NCBI GenBank assembly: GCA_902806085.1
Contig: CADCVH010000053.1
Coordinates: forward strand, 83,693 to 147,692
From: an uncultured Rubrobacteraceae bacterium
Lineage (GTDB): Bacteria; Actinomycetota; Rubrobacteria; Rubrobacterales; Rubrobacteraceae
Direction: 5' to 3'
DNA length: 64,000 nucleotides
Shown here piece after piece: positions 42,816 through 50,004 of this stretch; the stretch's first letter is position 1; every line of letters begins with the position of its first letter. Both the position numbers and the translations under genes were made by a program. Under the pieces are notes generated by a model. It did not search any database and had not been told where the DNA came from. It saw only the letters and a program-made list of their open reading frames with translations.

Positions 42816-44036
42816 TTGGAGAGCACGCAAGGCTGGGCCTACGACGGGCGCCTTTCGGGGTCTCTTGCGGCGCGGGGGGTCGACGTCGACCGGGTGGAGG
42901 AACGCCTGCGTTCGCAGAGGGTAGAGACCCCGTCGTGGGGTTACGGCGACACCGGCACGCGCTTCGCCGTCTTTCCGCAGCGGGGCGTGCCCCGCGACCC
43001 TTTCGAGAAGGTGGCCGACGCCGCCCAGGTCCACGGGCTGACCGGCGTGTGCCCGACGGTGGCCGTCCACATCCCGTGGGACAGGGTGGACGACTACGGC
43101 GGGCTGAAAGAACACGCGGGATCCTTGGGCTTACGCATCGGCGCGGTCAACCCCAACCTTTTTCAGGAGCCCGCGTACAAGCTCGGCAGCGTCTGCCACC
43201 CCGATCCGGCCGTCAGGCGCGAGGCCACCGACCACCTGCTCGAGTGCGTGCGCGTGGCCGGGGAGGTCGGCTCCGAGGTCCTCTCCCTGTGGTTCGCCGA
43301 CGGCACCAACTACGCCGGGCAAGACTCGTTTATCGAGCGCCGCCACCGGATGGTCGATTGCCTGGGCGAGGTCTACTCGGCCATGCCGGGGAACATGCGG
43401 ATGCTGCTCGAGTACAAGCCCTACGAGCCGGCCTTCTACCACACCGACCTCGCCGACTGGGGCGCGGCCCTCACCGTCTGCCAGAAGCTCGGCGATCGGG
43501 CAGAAGTCCTGGTAGATCTCGGGCACCACGCCAAGGAGGTCAACATAGAGTACGTCGTGGCGCTGCTCCTCGACGAGGGCCGGCTCGGGGGCTTCCACTT
43601 CAACAACCGCAAGTACGGCGACGACGACCTCATCGTCGGGAGCGTGAACCCGTTCGAGCTGTTCCTGATCTACGTCGAGCTCGTCGGGGCGGAGGAGCGG
43701 TCCGAGACGCGCATCGACTACATGATCGACCAGACCCACAACATCGAGCCCAAGATGGAGGCCATGATCCTGTCCGTGATGAACCTCCAGGAGGCCTACG
43801 CGAAAGCCCTCCTCGTGGACCGCCGGGCGCTGGACGGGGCCAGGCGCGCGGGCGACGTCCTCGGGGCGCACCGGACCCTGCTCGACGCCTACGCCACGGA
43901 CGTGCGCCCCCTGTGCGCGAAGGTCCGCGAGGACCTGGGCGCCGCGGCTGACCCGATAGCGGCCTTCAAAGAGGGCGGGTACGCGGAGAAGGTCGCCGCG
44001 GAGCGCGGCGAAGGCGCCGGCGCGGGGTGGGGCTAG
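42816..44036 (+). CDS. rhaI: L-rhamnose isomerase, Pseudomonas stutzeri type
   Basis: 406 residues, TTG after GGGGGAGGAG. TIM-barrel metal enzyme turning L-rhamnose to L-rhamnulose. Family marks: ETPSWGYGDTGTRFAVFPQR, LWFADGTNYAGQDS, LEYKPYEPAFYHTD (metal Glu), VDLGHHAKEVNIE (Asp, His), GGFHFNNRKYGDDDL, YMIDQTHNIEPKMEAM. This is the Rhodobacter/Actinobacteria/P. stutzeri branch, unlike E. coli RhaA. A GC palindrome near 42759-42792 separates it from the binding-protein gene. Confidence 0.93.
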   Translation: MESTQGWAYDGRLSGSLAARGVDVDRVEERLRSQRVETPSWGYGDTGTRFAVFPQRGVPRDPFEKVADAAQVHGLTGVCPTVAVHIPWDRVDDYGGLKEHAGSLGLRIGAVNPNLFQEPAYKLGSVCHPDPAVRREATDHLLECVRVAGEVGSEVLSLWFADGTNYAGQDSFIERRHRMVDCLGEVYSAMPGNMRMLLEYKPYEPAFYHTDLADWGAALTVCQKLGDRAEVLVDLGHHAKEVNIEYVVALLLDEGRLGGFHFNNRKYGDDDLIVGSVNPFELFLIYVELVGAEERSETRIDYMIDQTHNIEPKMEAMILSVMNLQEAYAKALLVDRRALDGARRAGDVLGAHRTLLDAYATDVRPLCAKVREDLGAAADPIAAFKEGGYAEKVAAERGEGAGAGWG

Positions 44037-44113
44037 GGCCGACGAAACTGCCACGAGAAGAGCTTATAGCTGACGGCCGAGGGCTGAAGGCGCCGACCGT
44101 AGGGAGGCCACGC

Positions 44114-46198
44114 ATGGAGACGAGGATACCGGGGGCAACGGAGAACCTGTGGGACGAGGGCGCGGTCGCCGGCCTCTCTGAGCTTGAGAAGCTGGCCCAC
44201 CGCTCCAACCTGTTCGGGAGGGACCGCTCGGTCGCCAACTTCGGGGGCGGCAACACCTCGACCAAAACGAAGGAGCGCGACCACGCCGGGCGGGAGGTGG
44301 ACGTCCTCTGGGTCAAGGGCTCGGGCTCGGACCTGGCCACCATAGGGGCGGGACAGTTCACCGGCATCAAGTTGGACGAGGTGCTGCCGCTCGGGGAACG
44401 GGACGAGATGGGCGACGAGGAGATGGTCGCGTACCTCGCCGCCTGCCAGCTCAGGCCGGACATGCCGAGGGGGTCCATAGAGACGCTCCTGCACGCCTTC
44501 GTGCCCCACCCGCACGTGGACCACACGCACCCGGACGCGATCAACATGATCTGCTGCGCCGGGGACGGCGAGGACCTGGCGGCCCGGTGCTTCGGCGGGG
44601 ATGCCGTCTGGATCCCCTACATTCGCCCGGGCTTTACCCTCTCCAAGCAGGTGGGCGACGCCGTGAGGAACAACCCGAACGCGAGGTTCGTCCTGCTCGC
44701 CAAGCACGGCCTCGTCACCTACGGGAGCACCCACGAGGAGAGCTACGCCAGGACCATCGAGGCCGTCAACCGCGCCGCCGAGTTCGTCGCTGGCAGGGCC
44801 GGGGAGCCGTTCGGCGGCCGCTCGGTCGAGCCGCCCGGGCCGGGGAGGCGCGAGGAGCTGCTCGCCGGCGTCCTGCCAGCCCTGCGCGGGGCGCTCTCTT
44901 CCGGGTCCGCGGGGACGGCGCACAAGATCCTGCGCATCGACCACACCTCCGACGATGTCCTCGAGTTCGTCTGCGGGCGCGACTCCGGGGAGCTCTCCCA
45001 GGTGGGTGCCGCCTGCCCCGACCACCTGGTAAGGACGAAGGTGAGGCCCCTGTGGGTGGACTTCGACCCGGAGAACGAGGGTGCTGAGGAGCTGAAGGCG
45101 AGGCTCCGCGAGGGTGTCGAGGCGTACCGGCGGGACTACGAGGCGTACTTCTCGCGCCACGAGGAGGCCGACGAGGAGATGTCCGACCCCAACCCGAGGG
45201 TCGTCCTGATCCGGGGCGTGGGGCTCGTGGGCGCCGCGCACAACGCCAGGGAGGCGGGCCTCTCCAGGGACTTCGCCTACAGGGCCATCAACGTCATACG
45301 CGGCGCCCACGCCCTCGGCGGCTACGTCTCCCTGACGGAGGAGGAATCGTACGCGGTCGAGTACTGGCCCCTGGAGCTCTACAAGCTCGCCCAGGCCCCG
45401 CCGTCCCGCGAGCTCGCGGGCAGGGTCGCCTTCGTCACCGGCGGGGCCGGGGGCATAGGCAGCGCCGTGGCGCGGGCTTTAGCCGCGGAGGGGGCCTGCG
45501 TCGTGGCCTGCGACCTCGACGAAGAGGGCGCCGGGGAGGTCGCGGAGAGCCTCCCGCAGCCGGGCATCGCCGCGCGGGCGGACGTCACCGACGAGGGGGA
45601 GGTCGCCCGCGCCTACCGCCTGGCCGTCCTCGAGTACGGCGGGGTGGACGTCGTGGTCTCAAACGCGGGGCTCGCCTCCTCCGCGCCCATCGAGGAGACG
45701 AGCGTCGAGATGTGGGACAAGAACCACGCCGTGCTCGCCAAGGGATACTTTCTGGTCTCGCGCGGGGCTTTCAAGATCATGAAGGAGCAAGGGGTCGGGG
45801 GCAGCCTGATCTTCGTGGCCTCCAAGAACGCCATGGCCGCCGGCAAGAACGCGGCCGCCTACTCTTCGGCCAAGGCCGCCGAGCTGCACCTGGCGCGTTG
45901 TCTGGCCGAGGAGGGCGGGACCGCGGGCATCCGGGTCAACACGGTGAACCCCGACGCGGTCCTGAGCGGGTCGAGGATCTGGGGCTCCTCCTGGCGCGAG
46001 GAGCGCGCCGCCGCCTACGGCATAGAGCCAGAAGAGCTCGAAGAGCACTACCGCCAGCGGAACGTGCTCAAGGTCAACGTGCTCCCGGAGAACATCGCCG
46101 AGGCCGTCCTGCACTTCGCATCCGAAATACGGTCGTCGAGGAGCACCGGCAATATCCTCAACGTGGACGGCGGCGTAAAGGATGCCTACCCGAGGTGA
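44114..46198 (+). CDS. Bifunctional rhamnulose-1-phosphate aldolase/lactaldehyde dehydrogenase
   Basis: 694 residues from the ATG at 44114; a GTG at 44027 would add 29 residues in the previous gene's end. Residues 1-430: class II aldolase (LFGRDRSVANFGGGNTSTKT, metal HPHVDHTHPDAINM, LAKHGLVTYG). Residues 440-694: short-chain dehydrogenase (VTGGAGGIGSAVARALAAEG, SNAGLASSAP, AYSSAKAAELHLARCLAEEG, ending LNVDGGVKDAYPR). The aldolase gives DHAP and L-lactaldehyde; the SDR half oxidises the lactaldehyde to lactate. This fused RhaEW/RhaD-type protein is known in Actinobacteria, Bacillus and Rhizobium. Confidence 0.92.
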   Translation: METRIPGATENLWDEGAVAGLSELEKLAHRSNLFGRDRSVANFGGGNTSTKTKERDHAGREVDVLWVKGSGSDLATIGAGQFTGIKLDEVLPLGERDEMGDEEMVAYLAACQLRPDMPRGSIETLLHAFVPHPHVDHTHPDAINMICCAGDGEDLAARCFGGDAVWIPYIRPGFTLSKQVGDAVRNNPNARFVLLAKHGLVTYGSTHEESYARTIEAVNRAAEFVAGRAGEPFGGRSVEPPGPGRREELLAGVLPALRGALSSGSAGTAHKILRIDHTSDDVLEFVCGRDSGELSQVGAACPDHLVRTKVRPLWVDFDPENEGAEELKARLREGVEAYRRDYEAYFSRHEEADEEMSDPNPRVVLIRGVGLVGAAHNAREAGLSRDFAYRAINVIRGAHALGGYVSLTEEESYAVEYWPLELYKLAQAPPSRELAGRVAFVTGGAGGIGSAVARALAAEGACVVACDLDEEGAGEVAESLPQPGIAARADVTDEGEVARAYRLAVLEYGGVDVVVSNAGLASSAPIEETSVEMWDKNHAVLAKGYFLVSRGAFKIMKEQGVGGSLIFVASKNAMAAGKNAAAYSSAKAAELHLARCLAEEGGTAGIRVNTVNPDAVLSGSRIWGSSWREERAAAYGIEPEELEEHYRQRNVLKVNVLPENIAEAVLHFASEIRSSRSTGNILNVDGGVKDAYPR

Positions 46199-46352
46199 GC
46201 TTGCGATATCCGGCGGCGAGTCCGGATCGGGGGAGGTGCAAACGGGCGAAGCCGACGGGGCGGGCGAAGGTCGGGGTCCTTGCGTGGGTTTCCCTACCTC
46301 CTACCGCCACGATGGCAAATGGGATGGTCGGGCCCGACCGTGGGGAGTCGCG

Positions 46353-46378
46353 GGTTACGTGGGGTCTCCCCCGGGTAC
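46353..46378 (+). promoter_or_regulatory. SigB-type promoter candidate
   Basis: GGTTAC (46353-46358), 14 bases, GGGTAC (46373-46378): nearly the same boxes and the same spacer as at 223-248. It lies about 48 bases before the GTG at 46427. A 14-base palindrome GGTCGGGCCCGACC (46326-46339) lies just upstream; the rest of 46199-46426 is empty. Confidence 0.5.
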
Positions 46379-46426
46379 AGCTAGCCCGGTTATGGAGAGG
46401 TGTCGGCGAGGCCGGAGGAGGCTGAC

Positions 46427-46864
46427 GTGGGCAGAAGGGGCAGGCGCAAAGGGTCCCAGGGACGCGCGCAGGGACGCGTGCGAGAACGCGTGCGCGGAGG
46501 AGGTTCGGGACGCGGCGGTGGAGGAAGCGCGGGCCGAAAACGGGGTGGCTTCGACATAGGCGCCGTGCAGGATCTGGCGGGCCGGCTGGGGGATCGCCCC
46601 GGGGGCCGGTCGGGGGGCGCCTCGGGGGGTCTCGCGGGTGCCGCCGCGGGGCTCGCGGGCGGGGGCCTGGCGGGCAAGTTCCTGGGGGGCGGCTCGGAGG
46701 GTTCGGAGGAAGATTTCAGGAGGGAGGTCGCGGATCAGATCGCCCTCATGGACGAACGCCTGCAGATCCTAGAAGATCAGATGCAGGAACTGCGCGGGAT
46801 GCTTGGAAGTACGGAGGCCCCGACGGAACCCGAGGGCGAGGCAGACCCCGGCAGCCTACCTTAG
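46427..46864 (+). CDS. Glycine/arginine-rich protein with C-terminal coiled coil
   Basis: 145 residues from GTG 46427 (GGAGGAG upstream); an earlier GTG at 46400 lacks one. Residues 1-45 are Gly/Arg-rich, probably disordered and nucleic-acid-binding in character. Residues 60-95 are Gly/Ala/Leu-rich (GLAGAAAGLAGGGLAGKFLG) and could be membrane-associated or a Gly-zipper. Residues 100-130 (REVADQIALMDERLQILEDQ then MQELRGML) form a helix with coiled-coil heptads. Lineage-specific, function unknown; the stress promoter suggests a stress role. Confidence 0.6.
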   Translation: MGRRGRRKGSQGRAQGRVRERVRGGGSGRGGGGSAGRKRGGFDIGAVQDLAGRLGDRPGGRSGGASGGLAGAAAGLAGGGLAGKFLGGGSEGSEEDFRREVADQIALMDERLQILEDQMQELRGMLGSTEAPTEPEGEADPGSLP

Positions 46865-46876
46865 GGGTCGAAAAGG

Positions 46877-46903
46877 CCCCGGGGCCGCCGCCCGGCCCCG
46901 GGG
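46877..46903. terminator. Bidirectional hairpin terminator
   Basis: CCCCGGGGCCG (46877-46887) pairs with CGGCCCCGGGG (46893-46903), 5-base loop, between convergent genes. Confidence 0.7.
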
Positions 46904-46904
46904 G

Positions 46905-47378
46905 TCAGGCCTCGCCTTCCAGGGCGTCCTCGATTGCATCCTCGATGGCGTCTTCCACTATGTCGGCCGCCAGTATGGCCTCCAGGCCGTCCAGGACGTC
47001 GTCGGCGTCCAGCACGTAGGCCTCGTAGCCTTCGGTCTGCGCCCGCCGTCTCAGGGCGTCCATCACGTCGAGGAGGCATCCGGCGCCCCACTTGAGGTCT
47101 TCCTCGACGAGCCGGGAGGTCGCCACGCTCACCACGGCGTCCACGGCGGCCGGCTCCAGACCGCCGGTCTCGGGGTCGGTCAACAGGAAGTCGTTGGCCC
47201 TGAGCACGTCCTCGACCACCCGCTTGGCGTCTGGCATCGGGGGGACCTCGAACAGGGGCAGGTAGGCGGCGGAGATGACGCGCAGCGCCTTTACCTGGTG
47301 GTTGTGGTCCCCTTGCGCGTAGCTCTCTATAATCTCGAAAAGCTCCGGAAAGCTCTCTCCGCCCGTCGACTCCGTCAT
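46905..47378 (-). CDS. Acidic helical hypothetical protein
   Basis: 157 residues from the ATG at 47378, which has GGGAGGAC upstream; the frame upstream has no site. Mostly helical and strongly acidic: FPELFEIIESYAQGDHNHQV, AAVDAVVSVATSRLVEEDLK, ending in a repetitive stretch VEDAIEDAIEDALEGEA. No cysteines or membrane segments. A promoter of SigB type lies at 47454-47479. No family recognised. Confidence 0.6.
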   Translation of the reverse strand: MTESTGGESFPELFEIIESYAQGDHNHQVKALRVISAAYLPLFEVPPMPDAKRVVEDVLRANDFLLTDPETGGLEPAAVDAVVSVATSRLVEEDLKWGAGCLLDVMDALRRRAQTEGYEAYVLDADDVLDGLEAILAADIVEDAIEDAIEDALEGEA

Positions 47379-47453
47379 CGTCCGTCCTCCCGCTCGCGTT
47401 GGCAGTGACGCCCGGCCCCGTCCGGTCCCCGGACCCCGCCCGACGCGCAATCT

Positions 47454-47479
47454 ATACCCCCGGTAACGGAAAGCTACCC
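47454..47479 (-). promoter_or_regulatory. SigB-type promoter candidate, minus strand
   Basis: Minus strand GGGTAG (47479-47474), 14 bases, GGGTAT (47459-47454). The -10 is ideal, the -35 weaker than at the other four sites. Leader to 47378 about 70 bases. Confidence 0.35.
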
Positions 47480-47496
47480 GCGCCCGGGGCCATGCC

Positions 47497-47524
47497 TCGA
47501 CTAAGGGCGAACGTGCGGTATACT
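47497..47524 (+). promoter_or_regulatory. Housekeeping-type promoter of the helicase leader
   Basis: TCGACT (47497-47502), 16 bases, TATACT (47519-47524). It points at the terminator at 47565 and the helicase at 47694. Confidence 0.4.
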
Positions 47525-47564
47525 ACCCGGGTTACGCGATAAAGAACATACGTCCACGATCATC

Positions 47565-47595
47565 GAGATGCCGGATGTCCCGCATCTCTTTTTTT
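47565..47595 (+). terminator. Intrinsic terminator in the leader of the DEAD-box helicase gene (attenuator or sRNA end)
   Basis: GAGATGC (47565-47571) and GCATCTC (47582-47588), 10-base loop, then a run of T to 47595: a textbook Rho-independent terminator. It stands between the promoter at 47497 and the coding start at 47694, 99 bases before it. So the promoter either makes a short RNA of about 65 bases or reads through only under some condition. Confidence 0.6.
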
Positions 47596-47693
47596 GTGTC
47601 TTGCGCCTTCTCTCTAACCGTGAGCGGTAGCCCACGACGTACGCTCCTTATTGTGGCGACTACTGTCCGACGAGAGAGAGGAACCGGAACACC

Positions 47694-48845
47694 TTGACAG
47701 ACACCATACAGGAGGTCCAGAGGACCTCGTTCGCGGCCATGCCGATATCCGAGAAGGTCCAGAGGGCCGTCGCCGACCAGGGCTGGGAGACCCCGACCCC
47801 CATACAGGCGCTGGCGTTGCCCGAGCTTCTTGACGGCGAGGACGTCGTAGGCCTCGCCCAGACCGGCAGCGGCAAGACCGCCGCCTTCGCCATACCCCTG
47901 ATCGAGTCCCTAGACGCGAAGCCGCGTGGGGTGCAGGCGCTCGTGCTCGTGCCGACGCGCGAGCTCGCGGCGCAGGCCGCGACGGAGATCTCCAGCCTCT
48001 CCAAGTACAACCCGGTCCGCCCGGTCGTGCTGTGCGGGGGCGTCGGCATCGGGCCCCAGATCAAAGCCCTCAGGAACCGCTCCACCTCCGTGGTCGTGGG
48101 CACGCCCGGGCGCATCCTCGACCACCTCCAGCGGGGCACGCTTCACCTGAACGCGGTGCGCTACCTCGTGCTAGACGAGGCTGACCGGATGCTCGACATG
48201 GGCTTCGCCCCCGACGTCGGGCGCATCCTCTCCCACACCCCCGAGAAGGAGAGGCAGACCGCCCTCTTCTCGGCGACGATGCCGGGGGAGATCCGGGGCA
48301 TGGTCAAGCGCCACATGCGCTCGCCGCGCTACCTGACCGTAAAGTCCGAGGCCCCCACGGTGGACACCGTCGAGCAGGTCTACTACCGCATGGACGGCAG
48401 GGACAAGACCCGCGCCCTGCGCGCCCTCATCGACGCGGAGAAGGACCCCGTGACGATAGTTTTCCGCCGCACCAAGCACGGCGCCACCAAGCTGCACCGC
48501 CAGCTGGAGAAGAGCGGCTACAAGGTTGCCCTCCTGCACGGCGGCAAGTCGCAGTCGCAGCGCACCAAGACGCTCGAAGGCTTCTCCAGGGGCCGGACGA
48601 GCATCCTCGTGGCGACCAACGTCGCCTCGCGCGGGCTCGACATCCCGAACGTCTCGCACGTCTTCAACTACGACCTCCCCGAGGACACCGAGACCTACGT
48701 CCACCGCATCGGCCGCACCGCGCGCGCCGGCAAGGAGGGCGTGGCGGTCACGCTCGTGGGCGAGGCCGAGGTCAGGGACTTCGAGAAGATCCGGCGCTCC
48801 CTACCCGTCGAGGTCCGCCAGAGCCGGCTGCCCCGCTCCGCCTGA
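47694..48845 (+). CDS. DEAD-box ATP-dependent RNA helicase
   Basis: 383 residues, TTG start. Compact RhlE/CsdA-like core: Q motif QGWETPTPIQALALPELLDG, motif I AQTGSGKTAAF, Ia VPTRELAAQ, Ib TPGRILDHL, II LDEADRMLDMGF, III FSATMP, V ATNVASRGLDIPNV, VI HRIGRTARAGKEG. There is no C-terminal extension, so it lacks the RNA-binding tails of CsdA/DbpA. It unwinds short RNA duplexes, for example in ribosome assembly or cold adaptation. Expression probably passes the leader terminator. Confidence 0.93.
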   Translation: MTDTIQEVQRTSFAAMPISEKVQRAVADQGWETPTPIQALALPELLDGEDVVGLAQTGSGKTAAFAIPLIESLDAKPRGVQALVLVPTRELAAQAATEISSLSKYNPVRPVVLCGGVGIGPQIKALRNRSTSVVVGTPGRILDHLQRGTLHLNAVRYLVLDEADRMLDMGFAPDVGRILSHTPEKERQTALFSATMPGEIRGMVKRHMRSPRYLTVKSEAPTVDTVEQVYYRMDGRDKTRALRALIDAEKDPVTIVFRRTKHGATKLHRQLEKSGYKVALLHGGKSQSQRTKTLEGFSRGRTSILVATNVASRGLDIPNVSHVFNYDLPEDTETYVHRIGRTARAGKEGVAVTLVGEAEVRDFEKIRRSLPVEVRQSRLPRSA

Positions 48846-48859
48846 GCGATGGCATAAGA

Positions 48860-48897
48860 GGGACCCGTAGACCTCTCCGGAGAGGTCTACGGGTCCC
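48860..48897. terminator. 38-base perfect palindrome, bidirectional terminator
   Basis: 19-bp arms with no loop bases, 48860-48878 with 48879-48897. It lies 14 bases after the helicase stop and covers the last codons and stop of the convergent cupin gene. Confidence 0.8.
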
Positions 48898-49414
48898 AGC
48901 GCCGGAGTAGCGGACCCTCCTCACCAGTGAGGGGATCGGTCTCCGGCAGCGGCACGCCGCGGATGTTCTCCAGCACCCCCGGCCGCTCGCCCTCTTCGCC
49001 GGTTCTCAGGTCGTAGTTCTCCTGCCCGCGCGGGTAGGCGCCGACAACCGAGAAACCCCGGCTAGAGCCTTCGTTACAGTGCCCCACGCCCGCCGGGATG
49101 ACCACCACGTCGCCCGCAGCGACCTCGGCCGTCTCCCCTCCGGGACCGCCGAAGGTGATGCGCGCCTCGCCGCCGACCACGCACAGGACCTCGTGGGAGG
49201 TCGAGTGGTAGTGGTGGTAAGAGAAAACGCCGCCTACCCAGGCGCCGCCCCAACCGTTCTGCGCCAGCAACTCCTTGCATCGCGAGGGATCTTGCCCGCC
49301 TTCCGGGAGCGCCCGCGGGTAGATGAGCAGCGGCAACGTCGGGTTGTTGGGTATGCTGCCGTCGTCCTCGAAGCGGTACTCTCGAACTTCTACTTGCCGC
49401 GTCGAATCTTTCAT
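48887..49414 (-). CDS. YjlB-like cupin protein
   Basis: 175 residues from the ATG at 49414 (MKDSTRQVEVREYRFEDDGS). Cupin barrel: GGVFSYHHYHSTSHEVLCVV with the metal His cluster and Glu, GDVVVIPAGVGHCNEGSS with the third His. The closing PRGQENYDLRTGE matches the YjlB group, whose substrate is not known. Soluble. The last codons lie in the palindromic terminator. Confidence 0.82.
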   Translation of the reverse strand: MKDSTRQVEVREYRFEDDGSIPNNPTLPLLIYPRALPEGGQDPSRCKELLAQNGWGGAWVGGVFSYHHYHSTSHEVLCVVGGEARITFGGPGGETAEVAAGDVVVIPAGVGHCNEGSSRGFSVVGAYPRGQENYDLRTGEEGERPGVLENIRGVPLPETDPLTGEEGPLLRRWDP

Positions 49415-49582
49415 CCGGCCGGTGCTCCCCTTTCGCCCTCGGGGCTTACAGGCAACTATCATAGACGCCGGATCTTTGCGGTGCCATCTGCGGATCAGAT
49501 AGACAGACCGGCTACCAAACTCAGCCTGCTGCCCCAGGCTTGCTAGAAAACCCGCGGACACATTGACACATTGGAGGTTGTA

Positions 49583-49987
49583 GTGGCGAGGGTCAGGTTA
49601 TCCGTGGACGTGGAGCCGGAGTTGAGGCGTCGGGTGAGGATGGCCGCGGCCAGCAGGGACCAGTCGGTCAAGGAGTGGCTGGAGGGTGTGCTCGAACGGG
49701 GGCTCAGGCGCACGAACGAAGACCTCGCGTGGATGGAGGGGGATTTCTCGCGTTTGGGGGAGTTCGAGCCCTACGAGTGGGCCGAGGGCGAGTTGGAGGA
49801 CGAGGCGCCGGTAAGGTACGAGCCGGGATCGGGCCTGCGGGTAACGAAGCCGGGCGGCGAAAGGGTGCGCGGCTACCGGGGAACCCTCGACGCCGCGCAG
49901 TACCGCCCCGTACGCGAGGGGCTGCTCCGGATGATGTTCCACGATGGAGAGAACGTGCCGGCACAGACCGGGGGGCCGTCGGTATGA
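49583..49987 (+). CDS. Ribbon-helix-helix (Arc/MetJ-type) protein
   Basis: 134 residues from GTG 49583, GGAGG 5 bases upstream. Residues 2-45 are a ribbon-helix-helix unit: VRLSVDVEPELRRRVRMAAA, SRDQSVKEWLEGVLERGL. The acidic middle and tail (EWAEGELEDEAPVRYEPGSG) are unlike a short antitoxin tail, and no toxin gene follows. Two ACACATTG copies at about 49556-49571 precede the start and could be its operator. Possible regulator or orphan antitoxin. Confidence 0.65.
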   Translation: MARVRLSVDVEPELRRRVRMAAASRDQSVKEWLEGVLERGLRRTNEDLAWMEGDFSRLGEFEPYEWAEGELEDEAPVRYEPGSGLRVTKPGGERVRGYRGTLDAAQYRPVREGLLRMMFHDGENVPAQTGGPSV

Positions 49988-50004
49988 GCGGGCCGCCATG
50001 CGGG

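Noticed and set aside
49571-49582. TTG start for the ribbon-helix-helix gene
   Set aside because: The TTG overlaps the GGAGG that serves the GTG at 49583.
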